A DNA stretch of 64,000 nt from assembly GCF_028281305.1 (NCBI RefSeq), contig NZ_JANQKD010000015.1, positions 62,001 through 126,000 on the forward strand, given 5' to 3'. The stretch is from Pelagibius sp. Its GTDB lineage: Bacteria; Pseudomonadota; Alphaproteobacteria; Kiloniellales; Kiloniellaceae. Shown here piece after piece: positions 8,494-17,646 of this stretch. The notes below the pieces were generated by a model. The model did no database searches and was not told the origin of the DNA. It saw only the letters and a program-made list of their open reading frames with translations. A program made the translations under genes and the position numbers. Positions within the stretch are counted from its first letter, which is position 1; each line of letters begins with the position of its first letter.

Positions 8494-10350
8494 ATGTCCA
8501 CCCTTCGCTTGACCATGGCCCAGGCGCTGGTCCGCTATCTGGCGGCCCAGAAGATCGAGACGAACGGCGAAGCGGTGCCGTTCTTCGGCGGGGTCTGGGC
8601 CATCTTCGGCCACGGCAACGTCGCCGGCCTGGGCGAAGCGCTCTACGGCGTCCAAGACCATCTGCCCACCTACCGCGCCCACAACGAGCAGGCCATGGCC
8701 CATAGCGCCATCGCCTATGCGAAGGCCAGTAACCGCCGGCGGGCGATGGTCTGCACCACTTCCATCGGCCCTGGCGCCACCAACATGGTGACCGCCGCCG
8801 CGTTGGCCCATGTCAACCGCCTGCCCCTGCTGCTGCTGCCGGGCGATGTCTTCGCCAACCGGCGCCCCGACCCGGTGCTGCAGCAGATCGAGAGCTTCCA
8901 GGACGCAACCATCAGCGCCAACGACTGCTTCCGCCCGGTCTCGCGCTTCTGGGATCGCATCACCCGGCCGGAACAGATCTTGACCGCCCTGCCCCGCGCC
9001 ATGGCGGTGTTGACCGACCCGGCCGACTGCGGCCCCGTCACCCTGGCGCTCTGCCAGGACGTGCAGGCGGAGGCCTACGACTATCCAGAACACTTCTTCG
9101 CCGAGACACTCTGGCACTTCCGCCGGCCGCGGCCGGACCAGCAGGAACTGGCGCGCGCTGCCGCCCTTCTCGCCGAAGCCGAAAAGCCGATGATCGTCGC
9201 CGGCGGCGGCGTGCACTACAGCCTCGCCGGCGACAGCCTGCGTGGCTTCGCCGAGCGCCACGGCATCCCGGTCGCCGAGACCCAGGCGGGCAAGAGCGCC
9301 CTTGCCTGGGACCATCCGCTGAACCTCGGCTCTCTCGGCGTCACCGGCACCTCGGCGGCCAACGAGAGCGCCGAGGAAGCCGACGTCATCCTGGCCGTCG
9401 GCACCCGCCTGCAGGACTTCACGACGGGCTCCCGCGCACTCTTCAGGAACCCGGCGCGCCGGCTCATCCAGCTCAACACTGCAACCTTCGATGCCGCCAA
9501 GCACCAGGCTGAGCCGCTGGTCGCCGACGCCCGCGAAGGGCTGGAGACCCTGAGCGCCCAGCTCTCCCAGTACCGCAGCCCGTCCGACTGGCTGGACGCC
9601 GTCAGCGCACGCATCGGCGCCTGGAACCAGGCCGCCGATGCGGCCCGCGCCAACGAGGGTGTCGGCAACGGGCGCCTCCCCAGCGACGCGCAGGTGATCG
9701 GCGCTGTGAATCGAAACACCGATACGGACGCCATCGTTGTCTGCGCCGCCGGCGGCCTGCCGGGCGAACTGCACAAGCTGTGGCGCAGCAGCGCGCCCGG
9801 CGGCTATCACCTGGAGTACGGCTATTCCTGCATGGGTTACGAGATCGCCGGCGGGATCGGCGTCAAACTGGCTCAGCCGGACCGCGAGGTCATCGTCATG
9901 GTCGGCGACGGCAGCTATCTGATGATGAATTCGGAGATCGCCACGGCCGCCATGCTGGGCCTGCGCCTCACCATCGTGGTGCTGGACAACCGCGGCTTCG
10001 GCTGCATCAACCGGCTGCAGCGCGGCACCGGCGGCGAGTCCTTCAACAACCTGCTACAGCATGCCCGCCACGAGAAGCTGCCGGAGATCGACTTCCGCGC
10101 CCATGCCGCGAGTCTCGGCGCCCAGGCGGTGAAGGTCGACTCGATCGACGCCCTGGAAGCGGCCCTGCAGATGCATCAGGACATCGAGGGCCCGCGGGCC
10201 ATCGTCATCGACACCGACCCCATGATCACAACCGAGGCCGGCGGCGCCTGGTGGGACGTGGCGGTGCCGGAGGTTTCCGAGCGCGGCCCGGTGCGCGAGG
10301 CCCATGCAGCCTACACCGCGGCCAGAGCCCGGCAGCGCCTGGCGGATTGA
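8494..10350 (+). CDS. iolD: 3D-(3,5/4)-trihydroxycyclohexane-1,2-dione hydrolase
   Basis: 618-residue thiamine-diphosphate enzyme that opens the inositol-derived ring to give 5-deoxy-glucuronate. The N-terminal half has the TPP-enzyme features HNEQAMAHSAI and SIGPGATNM; the C-terminal half has the cofactor motif GDGSYLMM with the downstream asparagine region LDNRGFGCINR. It starts 82 bases after iolC; a 12-base palindrome GCGCTGCAGCGC (8420-8431) lies in that gap. Length and motifs match IolD rather than acetolactate synthase, and context agrees. Confidence 0.96.
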   Translation: MSTLRLTMAQALVRYLAAQKIETNGEAVPFFGGVWAIFGHGNVAGLGEALYGVQDHLPTYRAHNEQAMAHSAIAYAKASNRRRAMVCTTSIGPGATNMVTAAALAHVNRLPLLLLPGDVFANRRPDPVLQQIESFQDATISANDCFRPVSRFWDRITRPEQILTALPRAMAVLTDPADCGPVTLALCQDVQAEAYDYPEHFFAETLWHFRRPRPDQQELARAAALLAEAEKPMIVAGGGVHYSLAGDSLRGFAERHGIPVAETQAGKSALAWDHPLNLGSLGVTGTSAANESAEEADVILAVGTRLQDFTTGSRALFRNPARRLIQLNTATFDAAKHQAEPLVADAREGLETLSAQLSQYRSPSDWLDAVSARIGAWNQAADAARANEGVGNGRLPSDAQVIGAVNRNTDTDAIVVCAAGGLPGELHKLWRSSAPGGYHLEYGYSCMGYEIAGGIGVKLAQPDREVIVMVGDGSYLMMNSEIATAAMLGLRLTIVVLDNRGFGCINRLQRGTGGESFNNLLQHARHEKLPEIDFRAHAASLGAQAVKVDSIDALEAALQMHQDIEGPRAIVIDTDPMITTEAGGAWWDVAVPEVSERGPVREAHAAYTAARARQRLAD

Positions 10351-10366
10351 GACGGAGCGTGAGGCC

Positions 10367-11269
10367 ATGACGATCAGACTCGGCACCAATCCCATCGCCT
10401 GGTCGAACGACGACCTGGAGAGCCTGGGCGGCGAAACGCCGCTGGAGACCTGCCTGCGCGAGGCCCGCGCCGCCGGCTTCGAGGGCATCGAGATGGGCAA
10501 CAAGTTTCCGCGCGACGCCGCCACGCTGGCGCCCTTGCTGGAAAGCCACGAGCTCTCCCTGGTCTCCGGCTGGTATTCCGGCCACCTGCTGGAGCGGGAC
10601 GCGGCGGCGGAGTTCGATGCCATGGGCCCGCACCTCGCCCTGCTGAAAGCGATGGGCTGCGAGCAAGTCATTTTCGCCGAAACCAGCAACGCCATCCATG
10701 GCCGCCAGGACATCCCGCTGTCCCGGAGCCCGAGCCTCACCCCGGCTGAGATGACGGCCTTCGCCGGCCGGGTCAGCGCGGTGGCGGAGCGCGTGCGCGA
10801 TGCTGGTCTGCAGCTCGCCTATCACCACCATGCTGGGACGGTGGTCGAGACCGAAGCGGAAACCGATGCCTTCATGGAGGCCGCCGGCGATGCGGTCGGT
10901 CTGCTGCTCGATACCGGGCACGCCACCCTGGCGGGCGCCGACCCGGTGGCCCTCGCCCGCCGCTATGCGCCGCGCATCACCCATGTGCACTGCAAGGACC
11001 TGCGCCCTGAGGTGCTGGCCGAGGTGCACGCCCAGGATCTGAGCTTCCTGAACGCCGTGATCGCAGGGATCTTCACCGTGCCGGGCGACGGCTGCGTCGA
11101 CTTCGCCGGCGTGCTCGGCGCCCTGCGCGCACCGCGCTACCAGGGCTGGCTGGTGGTCGAAGCCGAGCAGGACCCGGCCAAGGCCAACCCCGCCGTCTAC
11201 GCCGCCCTCGGCCACAAGAACCTCGCCCGCTTCGCGGCGGAGGCGGGCCTTGCCCAGAGCCCAGCCTGA
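10367..11269 (+). CDS. iolE: 2-keto-myo-inositol dehydratase (inosose dehydratase)
   Basis: 300 residues, an AP-endonuclease-2/xylose-isomerase-like TIM barrel that dehydrates 2-keto-myo-inositol. Visible metal-site and active-site elements are GIEMGNKFP, YHHHAGT, LLDTGHA and HVHCKDLR. A longer in-frame start at 10304 lies inside iolD; the ATG at 10367, 17 bases after the iolD stop with GGAGCGTGAGG before it, gives the normal family N-terminus (MTIRLGTNPIAW). Its stop overlaps the next gene by one base (TGATG). Confidence 0.95.
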   Translation: MTIRLGTNPIAWSNDDLESLGGETPLETCLREARAAGFEGIEMGNKFPRDAATLAPLLESHELSLVSGWYSGHLLERDAAAEFDAMGPHLALLKAMGCEQVIFAETSNAIHGRQDIPLSRSPSLTPAEMTAFAGRVSAVAERVRDAGLQLAYHHHAGTVVETEAETDAFMEAAGDAVGLLLDTGHATLAGADPVALARRYAPRITHVHCKDLRPEVLAEVHAQDLSFLNAVIAGIFTVPGDGCVDFAGVLGALRAPRYQGWLVVEAEQDPAKANPAVYAALGHKNLARFAAEAGLAQSPA

Positions 11270-11466
11270 TGCTCGACAACACGCATCCCTGGTTCAGGCC
11301 GCTCTATCGGCGCGTGCTGATCGTCGCGCTCTGTTTCCTCTGGCTGGTGCTGGAGACCATCGGCGAACAACCGCTCTGGCAGATCATCTCCTTCGCCGTG
11401 CTGGCCTATGCCATCTGGGCGCTGCTGTGGAAGTACGAGCCGCCGAAAGACAGTTCCTCCGGTTAA
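11269..11466 (+). CDS. Small membrane protein, DUF3329-like, inside the iol operon
   Basis: 65 residues. A short polar head (LDNTHPWFRPLYRR) is followed by two hydrophobic stretches (VLIVALCFLWLVLE and IISFAVLAYAIWALLW) and a polar tail (KYEPPKDSSSG), predicting two membrane passes. The start overlaps the iolE stop as TGATG, so it is translated as part of the operon. It resembles short DUF3329-type proteins that I recall from alphaproteobacterial genomes; no function is known. Its place between two cytosolic iol enzymes is odd, and a link to inositol transport is only a guess. Confidence 0.75.
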   Translation: MLDNTHPWFRPLYRRVLIVALCFLWLVLETIGEQPLWQIISFAVLAYAIWALLWKYEPPKDSSSG

Positions 11467-11503
11467 GGCAATCGCTAACCCCCTTGAGCACGAGAGACCT
11501 GTT

Positions 11504-12307
11504 ATGCCCAATCTTCTGGTGAAACCGCGAACCCCCGATGCCGACGGCGAGGTGCTCTCCGTCTCGCCGGAATCTGCCGGCTGGCGTCATGTCGGCTTCA
11601 AGGTGTTCAAGCTGACGCCCGGCCAGAGCCTCACCCGCGAGACCGGCGATCAGGAGGTCTGCCTGGTGCTGGTGACCGGCAAAGCGGACATCGAGGCCGG
11701 CGGCCAGAGCTTTGCCGACCTCGGCGAGCGTATGTCGGTTTTCGAGGGCAAGGCCCCTTCCTCCGTCTATGTGCCGAACGGCGAGACCTACAGCGTCACC
11801 GCCAGGACCGAAGTCGAGCTTGCCGTCTGCTCGGCCCCCGGCGCCGGCAACCACCCGGTGCGCCTCATCGCGCCGGAGGACGTGGGCTTCGAGGAACGCG
11901 GCAGCGGCACCAACCGGCGCCTGATCTACAACATCCTGCCGGAGACCGAGCCCGCCGACAGCCTGCTGGTCGTGGAGGTCATCACCCCCAACGGCAACTG
12001 GTCGAGCTATCCCCCGCACAAGCACGACACCGACGACATCCCGACGGAGTCGAGCCTGGAGGAAACCTATTACCACCACCTGAACCCGCCCCAGGGCTTC
12101 GCCTTCCAGCGGGTCTACACCGACGACCGCTCCATCGACGAGACCATGGCCGTGGAAGACGGCAATTGCGTGATGGTGCCGCGCGGCTACCACCCCGTCG
12201 GCGCTCCCCACGGCTACGATCTTTACTATCTGAACGTTATGGCCGGCCCGGTCAGGCAATGGCACTTCAAGAACGACCCGGCCCACGACTGGATCATGAA
12301 GAAGTAG
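11504..12307 (+). CDS. iolB: 5-deoxy-glucuronate isomerase
   Basis: 267-residue bicupin that converts 5-deoxy-glucuronate to 2-deoxy-5-keto-gluconate, the IolC substrate. The metal-binding cupin motifs SYPPHKHD, EETYYHHLNPP and PRGYHPVGAPHGYD are in the C-terminal half. An in-frame start at 11408 would overlap the small membrane gene; the ATG at 11504 gives the family start (MPNLLVKP). It is the last gene of the operon and converges on an unknown minus-strand gene 12 bases later. No iolA or separate iolJ is seen in the window. Confidence 0.96.
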   Translation: MPNLLVKPRTPDADGEVLSVSPESAGWRHVGFKVFKLTPGQSLTRETGDQEVCLVLVTGKADIEAGGQSFADLGERMSVFEGKAPSSVYVPNGETYSVTARTEVELAVCSAPGAGNHPVRLIAPEDVGFEERGSGTNRRLIYNILPETEPADSLLVVEVITPNGNWSSYPPHKHDTDDIPTESSLEETYYHHLNPPQGFAFQRVYTDDRSIDETMAVEDGNCVMVPRGYHPVGAPHGYDLYYLNVMAGPVRQWHFKNDPAHDWIMKK

Positions 12308-12319
12308 GGCTGGACCGGC

Positions 12320-12739
12320 TCAATCGTAGTATCCGTCGCGAAAGACGATTGCCGTCTCGATCGGCGCGTCCGGGTCGTCCTTGGCGAGCGACGCCCAGAC
12401 AGCAACGCCCAGCCGACAGGCCGTCAGGGCATCGACCTCAACAGCCAAGCCGGCATCCAAACCGGTCAGGAATGCCTTGGCTTCCGCAAAGGTCATCTTG
12501 AGCAGGTCCCGGCCTTGCAGAACTGCCTGTGCCGGCGCCGCTAGCTCTATCGCTTCGACGACTTCCGCATCGTCATAGTAGGCAAAGGCCCCCACACCAA
12601 CGAAGAAATCTGTTTCCTTGGGGTCCTGCCCGCGGTGGAACGTCTCCGGCTTCTCATGGAAGCACGTCCGGGCCTCCCCGCGCGTCATCCCAAGACGCAA
12701 ATCCCCGGCCCCGATTCTGGGATTGATGTCGAACTTCAT
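12320..12739 (-). CDS. Uncharacterised protein
   Basis: 139 residues, soluble, acidic, with no signal peptide or membrane segment. The N-terminus (INPRIGAGDLRLGMTRGEAR) recalls a motif in small stand-alone proteins of unknown role where a conserved GxLRLGMT segment opens the domain. The ribosome-binding site is weak. It lies between iolB (convergent) and soxB (divergent). Codon use looks like its neighbours, so I take it as real, but I do not recognise a function. Confidence 0.6.
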   Translation of the reverse strand: MKFDINPRIGAGDLRLGMTRGEARTCFHEKPETFHRGQDPKETDFFVGVGAFAYYDDAEVVEAIELAAPAQAVLQGRDLLKMTFAEAKAFLTGLDAGLAVEVDALTACRLGVAVWASLAKDDPDAPIETAIVFRDGYYD

Positions 12740-12925
12740 AGCATTGGGAGGCTAGACCGCAGTCGGTCCGGTGTACAGGATGCTGCCCACAGGATCGCGG
12801 GAGCACTGTCCCCATCACCCCAGCCGATCCGGCCCATCGGAAATCGCGATGGGGCGGGCGCTTTCTGGACGGCGGCGGTCGCGCCGGTGCAAATGGGTCC
12901 GGGAGAACAGCCCTAGTCTGGAGCC

Positions 12926-14185
12926 ATGGTGCGCTATTCGATCTTTTCCCTGCTCGGCAACGCCTTGACGGGCAACCGCAAATGGCAGCGGGTCTGGCGT
13001 TCGCCGGAGCCGAAGCCGGCCTACGACGTGGTCATCGTCGGCGGCGGCGGCCACGGGCTGGCAACGGCCTACTACCTGGCCAAGGAGCACGGCATCACCA
13101 ACGTGGCGGTGCTGGAAAAGGGCTGGCTCGGCAGCGGCAACATCGGCCGCAACACCACCATCGTGCGCTCCAACTATCTGCTGGAGCCCAACGCCCGCTT
13201 CTACGAACACTCCATGAGGCTCTGGGAGGGTCTCTCCCAGGATCTGAACTACAACGTCATGTTCTCCCAGCGCGGGGTGCTGAACCTCGCCCATACGCCG
13301 GGCCAGATGGACAGCTACGCCCAGCGCGGTAACGCCATGCGCCTGCACGGCATCGACGCTGAATTGCTGGGCCGTGAAGAGGTCGCAAAGTTCGTCCCCG
13401 GACTGGACATGTCCCGCAGCGCACGCTTTCCCATCGAGGGCGGTCTGCTGCAGCCGCGCGGCGGCACCGCGCGCCACGACGCGGTCGCCTGGGGCTACGC
13501 TTACGGCGCCGACAGCCGCGGCGTCGACATCATCGAGAACTGCGAGGTCACCGGCTTCCTGCGCGAAGGCGGCGCCATCGTCGGGGTCGAGACCAGCCGC
13601 GGCATCATCCGCGCCGGCAAGGTGGGGGTGGCCGTCGCCGGCAACTCCTCGGTGGTGCTGGAAAAGGCGGGGCTCAACGGCCTACCCATCGAGAGCCATG
13701 TGCTGCAGGCTTTCGTCTCGGAGCCGCTGAAGCCCCTCATCGACAGCGTCGTCACCTACGGCGCCGGGCACCTCTACATCTCCCAGTCCGACAAGGGCGG
13801 GCTGGTCTTCGGCGGCGACATCGACGGCTACAACTCCTACGCCCAGCGCGGCAACCTGCCGATCATCAAGCACGTGGCCGCCGCCGCAGTCACCATGTTC
13901 CCCAACCTGGCGCGCCTGCGCCTCGTGCGCCACTGGGGCGGCATCATGGACATGTCCATGGACGGCAGCCCGATCATCTGCAAGGGGCCCATCGAGGGGC
14001 TCTATATCAACGCCGGCTGGTGCTACGGCGGCTTCAAGGCGACCCCGGCCTCGGGCTGGTGCTTCGCCTCGACCATCGCCAACGGCCAGGCCCACGCCCT
14101 GAACGCGGCCTTCACCCTGGAGCGCTTCTGCCAGGGCCGCGTGATCGACGAGCGCGGCGCCGGCCCACAGCCGCGGCTGCACTGA
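12926..14185 (+). CDS. soxB: Sarcosine oxidase subunit beta
   Basis: 419 residues, matching the family length. This FAD subunit carries the active site that oxidises sarcosine to glycine and formaldehyde (or methylene-THF via the alpha subunit) with H2O2 release. The dinucleotide-binding motif is VVIVGGGGHGLATAYYL, and GSGNIGRNTT and GGIMDMSMDG are typical of heterotetrameric SoxB. The start is preceded by CTGGAG. A structured repeat separates it from soxD. The order soxB-soxD-soxA-soxG is the standard one. Confidence 0.96.
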   Translation: MVRYSIFSLLGNALTGNRKWQRVWRSPEPKPAYDVVIVGGGGHGLATAYYLAKEHGITNVAVLEKGWLGSGNIGRNTTIVRSNYLLEPNARFYEHSMRLWEGLSQDLNYNVMFSQRGVLNLAHTPGQMDSYAQRGNAMRLHGIDAELLGREEVAKFVPGLDMSRSARFPIEGGLLQPRGGTARHDAVAWGYAYGADSRGVDIIENCEVTGFLREGGAIVGVETSRGIIRAGKVGVAVAGNSSVVLEKAGLNGLPIESHVLQAFVSEPLKPLIDSVVTYGAGHLYISQSDKGGLVFGGDIDGYNSYAQRGNLPIIKHVAAAAVTMFPNLARLRLVRHWGGIMDMSMDGSPIICKGPIEGLYINAGWCYGGFKATPASGWCFASTIANGQAHALNAAFTLERFCQGRVIDERGAGPQPRLH

Positions 14186-14215
14186 GGGACAATTGGCGAA
14201 AGTCATTACGTCATC

Positions 14216-14315
14216 CACCCTTCGAGACGGCGCTTCGCGCCTCCTCAGGGTGAGGACTGGAATCCAAGAAACCAACCTCATGGTGAGGAGCCCCGCAGGG
14301 GCGTCTCGAACCATG
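14216..14315. repeat. Palindromic dispersed repeat between soxB and soxD
   Basis: A 100-base cruciform. Outer arms TTCGAGACG (14221-14229) and CGTCTCGAA (14302-14310) enclose four small perfect hairpins: GGCGC/GCGCC, TCCTCA/TGAGGA, CCTCA/TGAGG and GCCCC/GGGGC. This design is typical of alphaproteobacterial intergenic palindromic repeats. A diverged relative lies at 33713-33818. It sits within an operon, so it may affect mRNA stability between soxB and soxD. Confidence 0.75.
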
Positions 14316-14338
14316 CCGAGGGCCGAAGGAACGAAAAG

Positions 14339-14641
14339 ATGCTGATCCCCTGCCCCCACTGCGGCCCGCGCGACGTGAGCGAGTTCACCTACGGCGGCGA
14401 CGCCACCAAGGAACGGCCCGATCCGGGAAGCACTTCGGCAGCGGAGTGGTGCGACTATGTCTTCGCGCGGGAAAATCCGCGCGGCCCCCATCTGGAGTAC
14501 TGGCACCATACCCAGGGCTGCCGGCTTTGGCTGAAGGTGCGCCGAAACACCGCGACTCACACAATCGAAAGCGCAGAGGTGGTCGGCCCCTGGGCCGGGG
14601 CGGAGGAGCGTCGGCGCGACAAAGGACAAGACGTGGCATGA
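14339..14641 (+). CDS. soxD: Sarcosine oxidase subunit delta
   Basis: 100 residues. This zinc-binding small subunit of heterotetrameric sarcosine oxidase has the N-terminal CPHCGPR motif, EFTYGGDA and EYWHHTQGCRLWL with further Cys/His ligands. GAAGGA precedes the start. The stop overlaps the soxA start as ATGA, so the two are coupled. Confidence 0.95.
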   Translation: MLIPCPHCGPRDVSEFTYGGDATKERPDPGSTSAAEWCDYVFARENPRGPHLEYWHHTQGCRLWLKVRRNTATHTIESAEVVGPWAGAEERRRDKGQDVA

Positions 14642-17600
14642 GCGGCTACCGCCTGGCCTCCGGCGGCCTGATCGACCGCAGCCGCCCGCTCAGCTTCACC
14701 TTCGACGGCAAGCGCTACCAGGGCTTCGCCGGCGACAGCCTGGCCTCGGCGCTGCTGGCCAACGGGGTCGAACTCTACGGCCGCAGCTTCAAGTATCATC
14801 GCCCGCGCGGCCTCTTCTCCGCCGGGGTGGAGGAGCCCAACGCGCTGGTCACCCTGCGCAGCGGCGCGCGCAGCGAGCCCAACTGCAAGGCACCCGTCGT
14901 GGAACTCTTCGAGGGGCTGGAGGCGCGCAGCCAGAACCGCTGGCCCTCCCTCGGCCTCGACGTGATGGCGGTCAACGGTCTGGCCGGACCGCTGCTCTCC
15001 GCCGGCTTCTACTATAAGACCTTCATGGGCCCGACCCGCAAAGCCTGGATGCTTTACGAGCACTTCATCCGCAAGGCCGCCGGTATGGGTGCCGGGACGC
15101 TGTTGGCGGACCCGGATCGCTACGAGGACATGAACGCCTTCGCAGACGTGCTGATCGCAGGCGCCGGGCCGGCGGGCCTGATGGCGGCCCTGGCCGCCGC
15201 CGGCAGCGGCGCGCGGGTCATCCTCGCCGACGAACAGGCGGAGATGGGCGGCAGCCTGCTCGGCAGCGGCCTTCCGGTCGGCGAGGTCGGGGGCGAGGTC
15301 GGGGGCGATGCCTGGTGCCGCTCGGCGCTTGCTGTGCTGGCCGCCCTGCCGAACGTCACCCTGCTGCCGCGCACGACGGTTTACGGCTATTACGACGACA
15401 ACGCCTTCGGTGCGGTGGAGCGGGTCGCCGACCATCTGGCCGCGCCGCCGGAGGGCGCGCCGCGCCAGCGCCACTGGACCATCCGCGCCCAGCGGCTGGT
15501 GATCGCCGCCGGCGCCATCGAGCGCCCCCTGGTCTTCGCCGACAACGACCGCCCGGGGGTGATGCTGGCCGACGCGGCACGGGTCTACATCGAGCGCTAC
15601 GGCGTCGCGCCGGGCCGCCGGGTCGCCCTCTTCGCCAACCATGACGGCGCCTATCGCACCCTGCACGCCCTTGCCGCCGCCGATGTTCCGGTCGTGGCTG
15701 TGATCGACCCGCGCCGGTCCATCGGCACAGCCGCCCGCGCCGCCGCCGAAGCGGCCGGCGCCGAACTGTTGACCGGCCATGTTGTCACGCGGGCCCTCGG
15801 CGGACGTCGGCTGACCGGGATCGAACTGGCCGCCTACGACCCCGATGCGGGCGTCAAGGGCCCGGCCGCCCGAACCCTCGCCGTCGACTGCCTGGCGGTC
15901 AGCGGCGGCTGGACGCCGACCATCCACCTGGCCAGCCAGGCCAGCGGCCCGGCGCGTTGGGACGACACCCTGGCCGCCTTCCTGCCCGGCGAGCCGGCCC
16001 AGCCCTGGATCGCCGCCGGCGCCTGCAACGGCGAGATGGCGACAGCGGCCTGCCTGGCCGCCGGCGCCCGCGCCGGTGCCGAGGCGGCGCGCGCCTGCGG
16101 CTTCTCGCCTTCGCCGGTCTCGATCCCGGCGGTGACGGAGCAGTTGGTCTGCGACGGCATCCTGCCGCTCTGGGATGCCCGCCTGCCGAAGGGCGGGGGC
16201 AAGGCCTTCGTCGACCTGCAGCACGACGTCACGGCCTCGGATGTCAGCCTCGCCCACCGGGAGGGCTTCCGCTCCGTCGAACACCTGAAGCGCTACACCA
16301 CCCTCGGCATGGCGACCGACCAGGGCAAAACCTCCAACATGGCGGGCCTGGCGCTGATGGCCCACGAGCGCGGCCTGACCATTCCGGAAGTGGGCACCAC
16401 CCGCTTCCGCCCGCCCTACACGCCGGTCAGCCTCGGGGCCCTGGCGGGCCAGGCGCGCGGCGCCCACTTCCGCCCGCTGAGGCGCACGCCGCTGCACGAC
16501 TGGCACGTGGCCGAGGGCGCCGACATGATGGAGGTCGGCCTCTGGCAACGCCCGCGGGTCTACCGCCGCGAAGGCGAGTCCGTGGAGCAGGCCTACATCC
16601 GCGAGGCCCGCCAGGTGCGGGAGAGCGTGGGTATCGTGGACGTCTCCACCCTCGGCAAGATCGACGTGCAGGGGCCGGACGCGGCGGAGTTCCTCAACCG
16701 CGTCTATTCCAACGGCTTCCTGAAGCTGCCGGAGGGCAAGGCGCGCTATGGCCTGATGCTGCGGGAGGACGGCTTCCTCTGGGACGACGGTACCACCTGG
16801 CGCCTCGGCGAACACCGCTTCCTCATGACCACCACAACAGCCAACGCCGCCCCGGTGCTGGCCCAACTCGAATTCCTGCTGGCGGCGGTCTGGCCGGAGC
16901 TGAAGGTGGCGGTCACCTCGGTCACCGAGCAGTGGGCCGCCATGGCGGTCTCCGGCCCGCGCACCCGCGACGTTCTGGCGGCCGTCCTCGACGACATCGA
17001 CATGACCAACGCGGCCTTCCCCTTCATGGGCGTGCGCGCGGGGCACCTGGACGGCATCCCGGTGATCGTGGCGCGGCTCAGCTTCTCCGGCGAGCTGGCC
17101 TACGAGGTCTACTGCGGCGCGCACTCTGGCGAGGCTGTCTGGCGGAAAATCCTGGCGGCCGGCCGGGACCACGACATCGTCGCCTACGGCCTCGAGGCGC
17201 TGGGAACGCTGCGCATCGAGAAGGGTCACGTGGCCGGCCCGGAACTGGACGGCCGCACCACGGCGGAAGACCTGGGCCTCGCGGCCATGACCTCGCGCAA
17301 GAAAGACTACATCGGCAGCGCCATGCTGGACCGCGAAGGCTTGACCGAGCCCAAGCGCCTGAAGCTCGTCGGCTTCGTCTCCCGCGACGGCCAGCCGGTG
17401 CGTTCAGGCTCCCATCTCGTCTCCGCGGACGACAGCGAAAGCCCGCCGCGCAGCCTGGGTCACGTCACGTCTTCGACCTACAGCCCGGCGCTGGAGAAGT
17501 ACATCGCCCTTGGCCTTCTGGAGGACGGGCGCGAGCGCATCGGCCAGGAACTGATCGCCAGCTATCCCCTGAAAGGCCACAGAGTCGAAGTGGAGGTCGT

Positions 17601-17646
17601 CTCCTCCCACTTCTTCGATCCCGAGGGGAGCCGGATGCATGTCTGA
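14638..17646 (+). CDS. soxA: Sarcosine oxidase subunit alpha
   Basis: 1002 residues. An N-terminal 2Fe-2S-like domain without cysteine ligands (SFTFDGKRYQGFAGD; PRGLFSAGVEEPNA) is followed by an NAD-binding Rossmann domain (LIAGAGPAGLMAAL), and from about residue 610 a GcvT-like folate domain (VDVSTLGKIDVQGPDA; MAVSGPRTRDVL) that transfers the methyl carbon to tetrahydrofolate. The open frame runs 192 bases upstream but the ATGA overlap with soxD fixes the start. Residues near 215-225 hold a short tandem GEVGGEVGGD coded by two 12-base repeats. It overlaps soxG by 8 bases. Confidence 0.96.
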   Translation: MSGYRLASGGLIDRSRPLSFTFDGKRYQGFAGDSLASALLANGVELYGRSFKYHRPRGLFSAGVEEPNALVTLRSGARSEPNCKAPVVELFEGLEARSQNRWPSLGLDVMAVNGLAGPLLSAGFYYKTFMGPTRKAWMLYEHFIRKAAGMGAGTLLADPDRYEDMNAFADVLIAGAGPAGLMAALAAAGSGARVILADEQAEMGGSLLGSGLPVGEVGGEVGGDAWCRSALAVLAALPNVTLLPRTTVYGYYDDNAFGAVERVADHLAAPPEGAPRQRHWTIRAQRLVIAAGAIERPLVFADNDRPGVMLADAARVYIERYGVAPGRRVALFANHDGAYRTLHALAAADVPVVAVIDPRRSIGTAARAAAEAAGAELLTGHVVTRALGGRRLTGIELAAYDPDAGVKGPAARTLAVDCLAVSGGWTPTIHLASQASGPARWDDTLAAFLPGEPAQPWIAAGACNGEMATAACLAAGARAGAEAARACGFSPSPVSIPAVTEQLVCDGILPLWDARLPKGGGKAFVDLQHDVTASDVSLAHREGFRSVEHLKRYTTLGMATDQGKTSNMAGLALMAHERGLTIPEVGTTRFRPPYTPVSLGALAGQARGAHFRPLRRTPLHDWHVAEGADMMEVGLWQRPRVYRREGESVEQAYIREARQVRESVGIVDVSTLGKIDVQGPDAAEFLNRVYSNGFLKLPEGKARYGLMLREDGFLWDDGTTWRLGEHRFLMTTTTANAAPVLAQLEFLLAAVWPELKVAVTSVTEQWAAMAVSGPRTRDVLAAVLDDIDMTNAAFPFMGVRAGHLDGIPVIVARLSFSGELAYEVYCGAHSGEAVWRKILAAGRDHDIVAYGLEALGTLRIEKGHVAGPELDGRTTAEDLGLAAMTSRKKDYIGSAMLDREGLTEPKRLKLVGFVSRDGQPVRSGSHLVSADDSESPPRSLGHVTSSTYSPALEKYIALGLLEDGRERIGQELIASYPLKGHRVEVEVVSSHFFDPEGSRMHV

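Noticed and set aside
15280..15306. Tandem 12-base repeat within soxA
   Set aside because: Two in-frame copies only, coding GEVGGEVGG in a glycine-rich loop; a common local duplication with no sign of function.
14557..17229. A very long open frame on the minus strand opposite soxA
   Set aside because: It mirrors the GC-rich codon pattern of soxA, has Gly/Arg/Asp-rich low-complexity sequence with no motif, and soxA is certain on the other strand.
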